Below, piece after piece: positions 24,055-31,878 of a stretch of DNA of 47,177 nt. Below the pieces are notes generated by a model, which saw only the letters and a list, made by a program, of their open reading frames with translations, was not told the origin of the DNA and searched no databases. Origin of the DNA: Desulfuromonas sp. (GTDB taxonomy: Bacteria > Desulfobacterota > Desulfuromonadia > Desulfuromonadales > Geopsychrobacteraceae); contig PKUC01000046.1 of NCBI GenBank assembly GCA_002868865.1, positions 1-47,177 on the forward strand. Direction: 5' to 3'. Numbering within the stretch: the stretch's first letter is position 1; each line of letters opens with the position of its first letter. The position numbers were made by a program, and so were the translations under genes.

Positions 24055-25229
24055 GCCACAGCCTCTTCGATCTGTTTTTCGGGCAGGGCGGTGAGTTCGC
24101 CTGCAAAGGCTTTTTGCAGGATGGATTGCTTGAGTTCGGCGAGAGCTTCGAGTTTTCGCTGATAGATGGATTCGAGGCGTTGAGTCTGTTCTCTGAGTGC
24201 ATCAATCTCAGCAACAATGGATACCTGTTTTTCGACCGGGGGAACAGGTATTGTTAAGCCCTTAAAGAACCCCAAACTTAAATTCGCACGGGCATTATCA
24301 ATCTCGTTGTCATGAAGAATCTGTTTGAAAAATGGAGAGTTAAGCAGGTACGCAAGGTACGTGTTTGTCAGCCTGTCAGGTTCACACCTCAGCAGGCAAA
24401 CAGCTTGGTTGATGTTTGCCAGATCGTCTCTATCGTATACGGCGGTTCTACCGATTGATGCTCCGACAATATTAGTTAGTACGTCTCCTCGTTTCAGAAT
24501 AGACTTTGAATCCTTCTGGTTAAATGCCTCCTCAACATATTTTATTTTGTTGAAAAGCATCTGGTTTGTGCCGACATTTTCACTGGTCACAAAAAGAACG
24601 CCGGGCTTCTCAACATATTCTATGCCCTGCCATTTAGGTGACGATCCCTTGGTGACACGCTCGCACATCTCCCCAAGCTTCTTCTCCACCCACCCATCAC
24701 CGTTCTGGGTGAAAACGGCATTCAGATAGCTTTCAAACAGCTCACGGGCATTGGCGAGGTTCTTCTCGGTATTGGCGACCGCCGCATCGATCCCCGCAAA
24801 GGCTTCATCGAGAATGGCGACAATGCGCTTTTGTTCGGGGAGGGGGGGGAGTGGTATTGGGAAATCCGTTAACATCCCTTTCTTAATATAGGGCATGGTA
24901 TTGCCGAGTTTTTTGTCATACAAGACGTTTTTAAGCGTGCCATTAAGAACCCTAAACAGATAGCGCGGCAACACACGGTCAAACCCCATCAAAACATAAG
25001 TTCTTTGGTAAGCCTCAAACTTGCCCTTGAAGTAACTTGTATTGCCAACATCGCCATTGCCTGCGATCAGAAGAGCTTCACCCTCAAATGAAAATTCGTC
25101 GCTAAACGTATGCTCTCTCGCACAAGTGAAAAACGGATATTTCCCTTCGGGATTTCCTTGATTAACATCTTTCCGGCCGGTCTTTATCTCACATAGCTGG
25201 CCAAGTGATTCTGTCGTCCAACCCGTCAT
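24051..25229 (-). CDS. hsdS: type I restriction enzyme specificity subunit HsdS
   Basis: Target-recognition subunit (392 aa) with the usual two halves. TRD1 begins WTTESLGQLCEIKTG and is followed by the conserved helix LPPLPEQKRIVAILDEAFAG; TRD2 begins GWVEKKLGEMCERVTKG and is followed by VPPVEKQVSIVAEIDAL and a long coiled-coil. These recognise the two parts of a bipartite DNA target. The ATG at 25229 overlaps the hsdM stop (TGATG); a GTG one codon earlier is the alternative. There is a single full-length copy with no inverted partial copy nearby, so specificity switching by inversion is not evident despite the recombinase gene in the island. Confidence 0.93.
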   Translation of the reverse strand: MTGWTTESLGQLCEIKTGRKDVNQGNPEGKYPFFTCAREHTFSDEFSFEGEALLIAGNGDVGNTSYFKGKFEAYQRTYVLMGFDRVLPRYLFRVLNGTLKNVLYDKKLGNTMPYIKKGMLTDFPIPLPPLPEQKRIVAILDEAFAGIDAAVANTEKNLANARELFESYLNAVFTQNGDGWVEKKLGEMCERVTKGSSPKWQGIEYVEKPGVLFVTSENVGTNQMLFNKIKYVEEAFNQKDSKSILKRGDVLTNIVGASIGRTAVYDRDDLANINQAVCLLRCEPDRLTNTYLAYLLNSPFFKQILHDNEIDNARANLSLGFFKGLTIPVPPVEKQVSIVAEIDALREQTQRLESIYQRKLEALAELKQSILQKAFAGELTALPEKQIEEAVA

Positions 25230-26692
25230 CACACCATCTCCCGAATCCCGGACAGGATCTCCGCGCTCTCAGCATCCAGCGCGGCAATTTCACCCAGAAT
25301 CTCCAGCGGATCACGAAGCGCAACTTCTTCCGCCTTATTCGGGTTCTTCACCGACAGATCAAAGCTGACCTGATCGATCTCCTGCACATCCACCGACCAC
25401 GACTTATCCGAATCGGCAAGGCTGGCCTGCAGCGCGACGAACTCTTTCAGGTCGTTGTCATTCAGGGAGTTGGTTTTACCCATCTTGCGGCCCGGATCGA
25501 GCTGGTAGTACCAGATCTTACGGGTGGGTGCACCCTTCTCGAAGAACAGCACCACGGTCTTGACCCCAGCACCAAGGAAGGTTCCACCGGGGCAATCGAG
25601 AACCGTATGCAGGTTGCAGCTTTCCAGCAGCTCTTGCCGCAGGGCGCGGGAGGCGTTGTCACTATTGGAGAGGAAGGTGTTCTTGATCACCACCGCCGCC
25701 CGGCCACCGGCCCTGAGCGATTTGATGAAATGCTGCAGAAACAGAAAGGCGGTCTCGCCGGTCTTGATCGGGAAGTTCTGCTGCACCTCCTTGCGCTCTT
25801 TGCCGCCGAAGGGAGGATTGGCCAGGATCACATCGAAGCGATCCTTCTCCTGAATGTCGCTGATGTTCTCGGCCAGAGTGTTGGTGTGGATGATGTTGGG
25901 CGCGTCGATGCCATGCAGGATCATATTCATGATGGCGATGACATAGGCGAGGCTCTTTTTCTCCTTGCCGTAAAAGGTCTTGGTCTGCAGGGTCTCCAGT
26001 TGGCTGGTGGTCAGCTTGCGACCGTCTTGCGGGTGGCGCAGGTAATCATGTGCCTCACACAAAAAGCCTGCCGAACCGACCGCGCCATCGTAGATGCGCT
26101 CACCGATCTTTGGCCCCACCACCTGAATCATGGCGCGGATCAGCGGCCGAGGGGTGTAATACTCACCCCCGTTACGGCCAGCGTTGCCCATGTTCTTGAT
26201 CTTCTCTTCGTACAGGGCTGAGAGTTCATGCTTCTGATCCTGCGAGCGGAACTTGAGCGCGTCCATCAGCTCCAGCGCATCGCGCAGGCTGTAGCCGCTG
26301 CGGAACTTGTTCTTGATCTCGCCGAAGATCTCACCGATTTTGTATTCGATGGTGTCGGGGCTGGCAGCGCGTTGCTTGAACCCCTGCAAATAGGGGAACA
26401 GCTCCCGATCTACGAAGTCGATCAGATCATCGCCGGTCAGAGCGGTGTCGTGGTCGAACTCACCCTTGGCGTTCTTCGGCGCGGCCCACTGCGACCACTG
26501 GTACTGGCCTTGGATGATGAAATCGTAGTCCTTGCCCTCCAGCTCGGCCTTCATCGCACGCTCACGCTCCAGATCATCCAGATACTTGAGGAACAGCATC
26601 CACGAGGATTGCTCGGTGTAGTCAAGTTCGGAAGAACAGCCCGCCTCTTTCCAGAGGACATCATCGATATTTTTAAAGGTTTGCTGGAACAT
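25229..26692 (-). CDS. hsdM: type I restriction-modification methyltransferase subunit HsdM
   Basis: N6-adenine methyltransferase subunit (487 aa). The N-terminal HsdM_N helical domain is followed by GGEYYTPRPLIRAMI, the SAM-binding motif IYDGAVGSAGFL (the variant seen in EcoEI-type HsdM) and catalytic NPPFGG near residue 291. The fitting C-terminal region ends before the TGATG junction with hsdS. It is the first gene of the operon hsdM-hsdS-AlbA/ATPase-hsdR; AAGGA precedes the ATG. Upstream lies a terminator for the recombinase gene, so the hsd promoter must lie within 26693-26735, or transcription reads through. Confidence 0.94.
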   Translation of the reverse strand: MFQQTFKNIDDVLWKEAGCSSELDYTEQSSWMLFLKYLDDLERERAMKAELEGKDYDFIIQGQYQWSQWAAPKNAKGEFDHDTALTGDDLIDFVDRELFPYLQGFKQRAASPDTIEYKIGEIFGEIKNKFRSGYSLRDALELMDALKFRSQDQKHELSALYEEKIKNMGNAGRNGGEYYTPRPLIRAMIQVVGPKIGERIYDGAVGSAGFLCEAHDYLRHPQDGRKLTTSQLETLQTKTFYGKEKKSLAYVIAIMNMILHGIDAPNIIHTNTLAENISDIQEKDRFDVILANPPFGGKERKEVQQNFPIKTGETAFLFLQHFIKSLRAGGRAAVVIKNTFLSNSDNASRALRQELLESCNLHTVLDCPGGTFLGAGVKTVVLFFEKGAPTRKIWYYQLDPGRKMGKTNSLNDNDLKEFVALQASLADSDKSWSVDVQEIDQVSFDLSVKNPNKAEEVALRDPLEILGEIAALDAESAEILSGIREMV

Positions 26693-26734
26693 GAAAATCC
26701 TTGGTGAGATCTATTAGTGGTCGAGGAGAAATGA

Positions 26735-26772
26735 AAAACCGCCAGTTCGGCAATACGTAGCCGCTGGCGGTT
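26735..26772 (-). terminator. terminator between the recombinase gene and hsdM
   Basis: Reading the - strand, AACCGCCAG (from 26772-26764) pairs with CTGGCGGTT (26745-26737), followed by TTTCATTTCT. It would end transcription of the recombinase gene before hsdM. Confidence 0.6.
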
Positions 26773-26909
26773 CGTGTGATTGGGTGTGCAGGCCACATCA
26801 TATCATCCCCTCATTCAATGCAATCACAGAATCATAGGGGAATTTCGACAGGTTTTCCAGAAGAATCCGGAACGAACGGCAAGGGCAAGAAATGTTTTGG
26901 TGCAAACCT

Positions 26910-28040
26910 TTATCGAACTGCCGATACCTCTTTTGTTTGTCCATATTGCACAGGCAAGCCGAGCCTTTGAAGAACTTCTTTCACAATCTCGTCTGCATCC
27001 GTGGGCGCGTTTTCTTGCGATGCTGCAAGGTCACGGATGATTTCACCCTGCCGCTCGTAGGCGACTTCCCCATAGCTGAGAAAAGTCGTCAGGACTTTTT
27101 CATGCCCAAGGTTCTGGCTCCATGCTTTGAACTCTTCCGGCGTTTTGCAAACCTGCTGACCGTAGCGGACAAGGGTATTTCTGAAACTGTGTGGATTAAA
27201 GTAGGGCAGTCCAGCGGCAGTAAAGGCAGTACGGAATATGGTGCGAATGGGCGTGGTGGTGCTCCAATGAGTTCGATCGAGCCCTACGGCCTCAAACCGC
27301 CGGGATGATCCGCTCTCGATACGGGTTGCCGGAAAGAGCGGATCGTCATTGCCCCACAGTTTTTCATCTCGAAGATACGAGATCCACTCGCGCACAATTT
27401 TATGAATGTCTTCCCCAACGGGGAAAAAGTACGTGGTAAAGGTTTTGCTGAATTTCGTTTGAACCTCGCGAGCATCTTGATTGACACAGCCAACGATAAG
27501 ATCGACGTGTTTCAGTTTCATTGACGCAATGGCCTGATCTCTTGCCCCGGTGAGAAGGGTGAAGGCGATTAAGGCGCGGTTTCTTCTTTCTATATCCGTA
27601 TTGTGCGACATTGCGCCAAGCACATGCTTGATCTGCTCCATCGTCGGAGCCGACTGTTGACGTTTGGCCGTTGCTATTCTGGTCTCTTTGTCCGACAGAT
27701 TAAAATATTCGGCATCAGAGTACGATACACGAGACTTGTAGCCCTGTTGCATAGAGAGCCACTGAAAGAAATTTTTTAGCTGTCTCAGGGTAGAAAGCAG
27801 CGTCGATTTGCTGAGTTTTTTATTGGACCGATGACCGTTCTGCTCGGCGAGGTGCCTTTTAAAGGCAATGGCTTGCTGAAAGTGAAAGGCCTTGAAGTCA
27901 CGGAATTTAGAGTGTTGCTCAAATCGGCTCAGAGCCTTGGCCGTCGCATCGATTGACGACTCGCTCTGGCGTTTCGCTTCTTTCAGAAATGCAAAGTACT
28001 TTCGCTTAACTCTCTCATTCTCCGGGTTGTGTTTTTTCAT
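26910..28040 (-). CDS. tyrosine recombinase (second site-specific recombinase of the island)
   Basis: A 376-residue tyrosine recombinase with a SAM-like N-terminal DNA-binding region and a C-terminal catalytic domain. Visible catalytic residues: Arg in LLTGARDQAIASMK, the H-x-x-R box in NPHSFRNTLVRYG, the second His in NLGHEKVLTTF, and Tyr in FLSYGEV. AAGGAG lies before the ATG at 28040. It is not next to an att site and is distinct from the integrase at the tRNA end. The HTH/Zn-ribbon gene lies just upstream. It may mobilise the restriction module separately or act on another site (inference). Confidence 0.88.
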   Translation of the reverse strand: MKKHNPENERVKRKYFAFLKEAKRQSESSIDATAKALSRFEQHSKFRDFKAFHFQQAIAFKRHLAEQNGHRSNKKLSKSTLLSTLRQLKNFFQWLSMQQGYKSRVSYSDAEYFNLSDKETRIATAKRQQSAPTMEQIKHVLGAMSHNTDIERRNRALIAFTLLTGARDQAIASMKLKHVDLIVGCVNQDAREVQTKFSKTFTTYFFPVGEDIHKIVREWISYLRDEKLWGNDDPLFPATRIESGSSRRFEAVGLDRTHWSTTTPIRTIFRTAFTAAGLPYFNPHSFRNTLVRYGQQVCKTPEEFKAWSQNLGHEKVLTTFLSYGEVAYERQGEIIRDLAASQENAPTDADEIVKEVLQRLGLPVQYGQTKEVSAVR

Positions 28041-28082
28041 CGTCTTTTCTCCTTGCTACAAATCATAGTTTAGGGAGGGCTT

Positions 28083-28523
28083 TTAGCTGTTAACTATGTG
28101 TTGCAGGTCTTCCGGAAACGAGATGTCGATTTCGCCGCGGATGTCGTTGATTTTCGACAGGTTGACTCGACGATTCATGATGGTGCCACACTCCGAACAA
28201 AGAGCGATCAGGTTCCCTGTCGTTTCCGTGTCTGGTGAATAGTCCGCCATATTTTCTGCCACAGTTCTTGGCGCCCGACACCGAAGGCAATACAGTTCGC
28301 CGGGCTGACAGGGACTCTTGCTTTTTTCCCGACGCGTTTTGATGAACTCAGCCAAGTGGCTGCCGAGTATCAGCAAGGGACGCTTGTTGTCGATTGGACT
28401 AAGTCCATCCTTTATCCAGTTGTGGACCGTGTTTTTGTGGATGCCGAACAGTCTGGCAATTTCTTCCACTGAATAGTTTCTGTGAGTTTTTACCCGGCGA
28501 TGGTTTGGACGATGCTTTCCCAT
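28083..28523 (-). CDS. HTH protein with a zinc ribbon, recombinase partner
   Basis: A 146-residue protein. The N-terminal segment YSVEEIARLFGIHKNTVHNWIKDG is a MerR/excisionase-like helix-turn-helix; the C-terminal half has two Cys pairs (CLRC and CSEC) that would bind zinc. The start is placed at the ATG at 28523. It is transcribed with the recombinase 42 bp downstream, so it probably directs or regulates that recombinase. I do not recognise a named family. Confidence 0.65.
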   Translation of the reverse strand: MGKHRPNHRRVKTHRNYSVEEIARLFGIHKNTVHNWIKDGLSPIDNKRPLLILGSHLAEFIKTRREKSKSPCQPGELYCLRCRAPRTVAENMADYSPDTETTGNLIALCSECGTIMNRRVNLSKINDIRGEIDISFPEDLQHIVNS

Positions 28524-28571
28524 GATTAACAATCCCCGCCTGCTGGCCGTATGCCGGGTGAAGGGTGGTAA

Positions 28572-29207
28572 TTATAGAATAGTGTCAATTTCGTTACTCC
28601 AAAGAGGGAGCTGCGCTGATATGTCATTATCTTCACTAAAACAGGAGGTTGAAGCTTTTTTCTTCGGTTTTGGAGTAACAGATATGTTATGCGAAAGACT
28701 TCGGTCGTTATTTTTGGGAGTAACCGATTTGTCACTCGAATCCGGCTTTGCAAGTGACGGATTTGTTACCGACGATTTTTTTCTGCTGGCATGAAACGCT
28801 GACCAGCCAACACCTTTTCTCTTATCTTTTTTTCTGGGATTTTTGGCGGGTTTGAACGAGGGCGTGCCATAGTCCGGCCAGCGATCATCAATAAGATATC
28901 TGGTCATATCTGCAGAACGCCCTCCGGAACCCTGATGGGTAATGTCGAGAAACCCTTTCTCGATCAATTCATCAATTGCGTTACGAAACTCACGACGACC
29001 AATCCCTTTTCCCTCCGCTTCAATGTACGGATAAACAATGTCACCATTGTTTTTGATGGACCACTCAGCTTTTCTGTTCTTCCGCTTGACTTTCTCCATT
29101 TGGCGCTTGCGCAGGAAATCCAAATAAACAAGCATTGACCACTTGCTGAGCGATCTGAAGGCATCCGCACGAAGCAGGTTTTTATCGAAACAAATGATCT
29201 TGTCCAT
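28572..29207 (-). CDS. replication-initiator-like winged-helix protein of the island
   Basis: A 211-residue basic protein. The N-terminal ~110 residues (SKWSMLVYLDFLRKRQ; IGRREFRNAIDELIEKGFLDITHQG) have the look of a winged-helix plasmid or integrative-element replication/regulatory protein. The C-terminal ~90 residues are low-complexity, Lys/Ser-rich, with a recurring SVT(N/P) motif. There is only a weak ribosome site. It lies between the excisionase-like gene (23 bp upstream) and the HTH/Zn-ribbon gene. Function as an initiator is a guess from the fold pattern and location. Confidence 0.55.
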   Translation of the reverse strand: MDKIICFDKNLLRADAFRSLSKWSMLVYLDFLRKRQMEKVKRKNRKAEWSIKNNGDIVYPYIEAEGKGIGRREFRNAIDELIEKGFLDITHQGSGGRSADMTRYLIDDRWPDYGTPSFKPAKNPRKKDKRKGVGWSAFHASRKKSSVTNPSLAKPDSSDKSVTPKNNDRSLSHNISVTPKPKKKASTSCFSEDNDISAQLPLWSNEIDTIL

Positions 29208-29229
29208 ATTTGCAGGCCGGGAGCCTTGT

Positions 29230-29466
29230 TTACCTTGAATGTCTAATCTGAGCGGTGCTGGTTGCCTGTCCAGACTCTAACCACTCGTCCAGATGTTTTT
29301 TGAAGTAAAAAATGCGACCACGCTTGATGAATTTCGGGCCTGTGCCGTCGCAACGTTTCATGGCAAGGGTCTTCTCCGACAGGCCGAGATAGGTGGAAGC
29401 GTTTTTTGTGTCGAGACGACCGTCGGGAAACATCATTACTTTTTCAATCATAACTTCAGCATTCAT
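29230..29466 (-). CDS. excisionase/AlpA-like HTH protein
   Basis: A 78-residue protein with a MerR-type winged helix-turn-helix (LDTKNASTYLGLSEKTLAMKR; GPKFIKRGRIFYFKKHLDEWLESG), the usual pattern of phage and island excisionases and AlpA regulators. GGAGG precedes the ATG. It is divergent from the RHH gene across a control region containing two GTGTT-N7-AACAC sites. It probably assists excision or activates integrase expression (inference). Confidence 0.8.
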   Translation of the reverse strand: MNAEVMIEKVMMFPDGRLDTKNASTYLGLSEKTLAMKRCDGTGPKFIKRGRIFYFKKHLDEWLESGQATSTAQIRHSR

Positions 29467-29480
29467 AGAGAACCTCCAGT

Positions 29481-29535
29481 GTGTTTAAAGACAACACAGG
29501 TATAGCAAAGAAAAAAATGTGTTGCAAGTGAACAC
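29481..29535. promoter_or_regulatory. divergent control region with paired operators
   Basis: Two perfect GTGTT-N7-AACAC sites (29481-29497 and 29519-29535), centres 38 bp apart. On the - strand a promoter TTGCAA, 17 bp, TATACC fits between them and drives the excisionase-like gene; one operator overlaps its -35, the other its start region. Likely bound by an island regulator, for example the RHH protein. Confidence 0.6.
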
Positions 29536-29593
29536 GTGTGCTGTTATTGTTTTCGAGAAGTTGCTAGAACTTTCGACATGGAGGACATGGCAC

Positions 29594-30103
29594 ATGACGG
29601 CAAAAAAAATTGGCGGCGGCAAGCTAGCACGCTCGGAAACCGTTACAGTACGATTAGATCCAAAGCTTCGCTATCTTGCTGAGTTGGCTGCCAGGCAACA
29701 GCGACGAACGCTCTCCAGCTATATTGAATGGGCTATTGAAGAGAGCCTAAACACAATTATCCTTAAGCGCACAGAAGACTGGGAATGTTCCCTCGCAGAC
29801 GAATCTTTTGAACTGTGGGATGTTGATGATGCCGATCGTTTTGTCAAATTGGCATTCAAGTATCCAGAATTACTAACCCATGAAGAGCAAGTTTTATGGA
29901 AGCTTATTTGTGAGTGCGGTCATCTATGGCGTGGACGGTATGACGAAAATGATGAGTGGAGTTGGATTGTTCGTGACGACAAGCTAGTCATTGACCGCCT
30001 CCGAGATAGCTGGGAGCTGTTTAAGTCTGTTGCTATGGGAGATGCTGATAAAAGTGTTCTTCCTGAATGGCAGAAAAAAGATCCTAATCCCATTCCTTTT
30101 TGA
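29594..30103 (+). CDS. ribbon-helix-helix DNA-binding protein
   Basis: A 169-residue protein with an N-terminal ribbon-helix-helix (SETVTVRLDPKLRYLAELAA, then RTLSSYIEWAIEESL), and an acidic C-terminal half of unknown fold. The ATG at 29594 is chosen (GGAGG 9 bases upstream) over the longer open frame. It lies 12 bp before the integrase gene and is transcribed with it. It is a good candidate for the repressor of the GTGTT-N7-AACAC sites (inference). Confidence 0.75.
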   Translation: MTAKKIGGGKLARSETVTVRLDPKLRYLAELAARQQRRTLSSYIEWAIEESLNTIILKRTEDWECSLADESFELWDVDDADRFVKLAFKYPELLTHEEQVLWKLICECGHLWRGRYDENDEWSWIVRDDKLVIDRLRDSWELFKSVAMGDADKSVLPEWQKKDPNPIPF

Positions 30104-30115
30104 GAGGGACGGTCT

Positions 30116-31318
30116 ATGGCAAAGACATTCTCAAAGCTCACTCGCCCCAATATGCGTAAGCTAAGTGCCGGCAAATCGATCTTAGAACACGGAATTACGT
30201 TCGAGCGCAAAGCTGATGGAGATGGGGTGTTTACGGTCAATGTGATGGTTGACGGTCAGCGCATCCATCGCGTCGTAGGCCGTGAGTCTGACGGTACGAC
30301 AAGAACGCAGGCGGAAGAGTTTATACAGAAGGTCCGCCGTGACTCAAAGGATGATCGCCTTTGCCTGCCAAAAGGCAGGAAGATTGCTCTTGGGTTCCGA
30401 GAGGCTGGCGATAAGTATATCCAGAAGCTTGAGGAAGAGGGCGGCAAGGATCTGGCTGCGAAGCACCGGCGACTGAGGCAACACTTAGTTCCGTTCTTTG
30501 GCGATACACCGCTATCAAAAATCAGCAGTTTTGATGTCGAGCGTTATAAAAAAGTTCGCGCTCAGACAAAGGCAATTCCAGGCGGGAAGAAGAATCGACC
30601 CAAAGACGAGGCGGCTTTAAAACTGACAGGAAAGGGAACGATCAATCGTGAGCTGGCGGTGCTGTCTCACTTATTCAATAAGGCTGTGGAGTGGGGTTGG
30701 ATTCAGGCTCGACCAGCCATAATCAGGCGTTTTCCGGAGCCACCGGGACGGATAACTTATCTCACAGTCGAACAGGTGAACGCGCTCGTCGAGTGCGCCG
30801 AGCAAGACCAGAGTCCGCAGATCTATCCGTTCATTGTTATTGGCCTTGAAACCGCCATGCGCAAAATGGAGATTCTGAGTATTCGTAAGGAGCATGTGGA
30901 TCTTGAGCGCCGGATGATTTATGTCCCGCGGGCGAAAGCAGGATCGAGAGAGCAACCAATTACGCAGCATCTTGCTGAGTTTCTGAAGTCTCACATGGAG
31001 ATGCTGCCCGATGGGACGCCGTGGTTGTTTCCATCGGTGTCGGCAAAAGGTGGCCATGCAACCGATGTGCGTAAAGCGTTTCGTCGAGTCGTTTCTGCTG
31101 CCGGGTTGAACCCAGACGAAGTTGTTCGTCATACATTGCGCCATACTGCCATCACGCACCTGATTCAGGCGGGAGTGGACCTTCCGACAGTGAAACGGAT
31201 TTCTGGCCACAAGACGTTGATCATGGTAGAGCGATACGCACATCAGAACGGTGAGCATATACAAACGGCGATGGACAAGCTGGAGGGGCGGTTGCAGATC
31301 GCAAAAGGAGGGGGATGA
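30116..31318 (+). CDS. int: tyrosine integrase of the tRNA-Phe island
   Basis: A 400-residue phage-type integrase: N-terminal arm-binding and core-binding (SAM-like) regions, then a catalytic domain with Arg in ETAMRKMEIL, H-x-x-R box HTLRHTAITH, the second His in ISGHKTLIMVE and Tyr in RYAHQ. It reads toward and stops 80 bp before the tRNA-Phe that serves as attachment site, the classic arrangement. ATG at 30116 after a GAGAGGGA box. It should catalyse recombination between the 49-bp repeats. Confidence 0.94.
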   Translation: MAKTFSKLTRPNMRKLSAGKSILEHGITFERKADGDGVFTVNVMVDGQRIHRVVGRESDGTTRTQAEEFIQKVRRDSKDDRLCLPKGRKIALGFREAGDKYIQKLEEEGGKDLAAKHRRLRQHLVPFFGDTPLSKISSFDVERYKKVRAQTKAIPGGKKNRPKDEAALKLTGKGTINRELAVLSHLFNKAVEWGWIQARPAIIRRFPEPPGRITYLTVEQVNALVECAEQDQSPQIYPFIVIGLETAMRKMEILSIRKEHVDLERRMIYVPRAKAGSREQPITQHLAEFLKSHMEMLPDGTPWLFPSVSAKGGHATDVRKAFRRVVSAAGLNPDEVVRHTLRHTAITHLIQAGVDLPTVKRISGHKTLIMVERYAHQNGEHIQTAMDKLEGRLQIAKGGG

Positions 31319-31330
31319 TTTTTTGACCCA

Positions 31331-31349
31331 ATTACACAGGAATTACACA
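31331..31349 (+). repeat. putative integrase arm-type sites, right end
   Basis: ATTACACA at 31331-31338 and 31342-31349, same orientation and 11-bp period as the pair at the left end. Confidence 0.5.
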
Positions 31350-31360
31350 AAGCAAAAATA

Positions 31361-31390
31361 AAGGGGTTACGTCGTTTGACGTAACCCCTT
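31361..31390 (-). terminator. terminator of tRNA-Phe (island-supplied copy)
   Basis: On the - strand GGGGTTACGTC pairs perfectly with GACGTAACCCC, followed by TTTATTTTTG. A near-identical copy is at 16003-16033. Confidence 0.8.
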
Positions 31391-31394
31391 GTAA

Positions 31395-31474
<80 letters not shown>

Positions 31475-31553
31475 AAAGAGACTGGACTTATAGCTGATTC
31501 TGTTTTCGACTGTCAAGAAGAAATCCGGAAAATTTGTTGATAAAAAAATCTCC

Positions 31554-31583
31554 TTGCTTTTTCATGGGGTTCGCAAGTAGACT
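31554..31583 (+). promoter_or_regulatory. possible sigma-70 promoter for the leader and aroF
   Basis: TTGCTT (31554-31559), 18 bp, TAGACT (31578-31583). Transcription would start ~30 bases before the leader peptide ATG. A fair match only. Confidence 0.4.
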
Positions 31584-31617
31584 CAACCGCAACTTTTTAG
31601 GGAGCTCGGTTTTTAAA

Positions 31618-31704
31618 ATGCTGAACGTTTTTTCCGCATCGTTTTATTTTTTCTTTTGGTTTTTCGGCTTTATCCGGCCGGCTGCCAGGGGAGCGGATCT
31701 GTAG
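31618..31704 (+). CDS. attenuator leader peptide rich in Phe, with Tyr and Trp
   Basis: A 28-codon peptide starting ATG at 31618 and ending TAG at 31702. Between codons 5 and 18 it contains eight Phe, one Tyr and one Trp (for example FYFFFWFFGF). AGGGAG lies upstream at somewhat long spacing (13). The stop codon falls in a pause hairpin GATCTGT/ACAGATC (31696-31722), and a terminator follows. This is the classic ribosome-stalling design for aromatic amino acid operons: scarcity of charged tRNA-Phe would stall translation and prevent termination before the DAHP synthase gene. Confidence 0.82.
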   Translation: MLNVFSASFYFFFWFFGFIRPAARGADL

Positions 31705-31729
31705 ACGTCAGCAGAACAGATCACTTACA

Positions 31730-31775
31730 AACCATGGCAGAACGGCAACTGGTTCTTCCATGGTTTTCCTTTTTT
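31730..31775 (+). terminator. attenuator terminator before DAHP synthase
   Basis: AACCATGG (31730-31737) pairs with CCATGGTT (31758-31765), extended inside by AGAAC/GTTCT, then TTCCTTTTTT. It follows the Phe-rich leader peptide and the hairpin at 31696-31722. Confidence 0.82.
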
Positions 31776-31878
31776 ATAGTCCAGTTAATAAATCAGGTCG
31801 CCAGGAGAATCGGGCGGCCTTTTTGCCTTTCGTACACCTGATGTGGCGGTTGCCACGCGTCTGAAAGGAGACACGGAC

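Noticed and set aside
24051-28040. Phase-variable hsdS inversion system
   Set aside because: A recombinase gene is near, but there is a single hsdS with no partial or inverted copy, so there is no evidence for shuffling.
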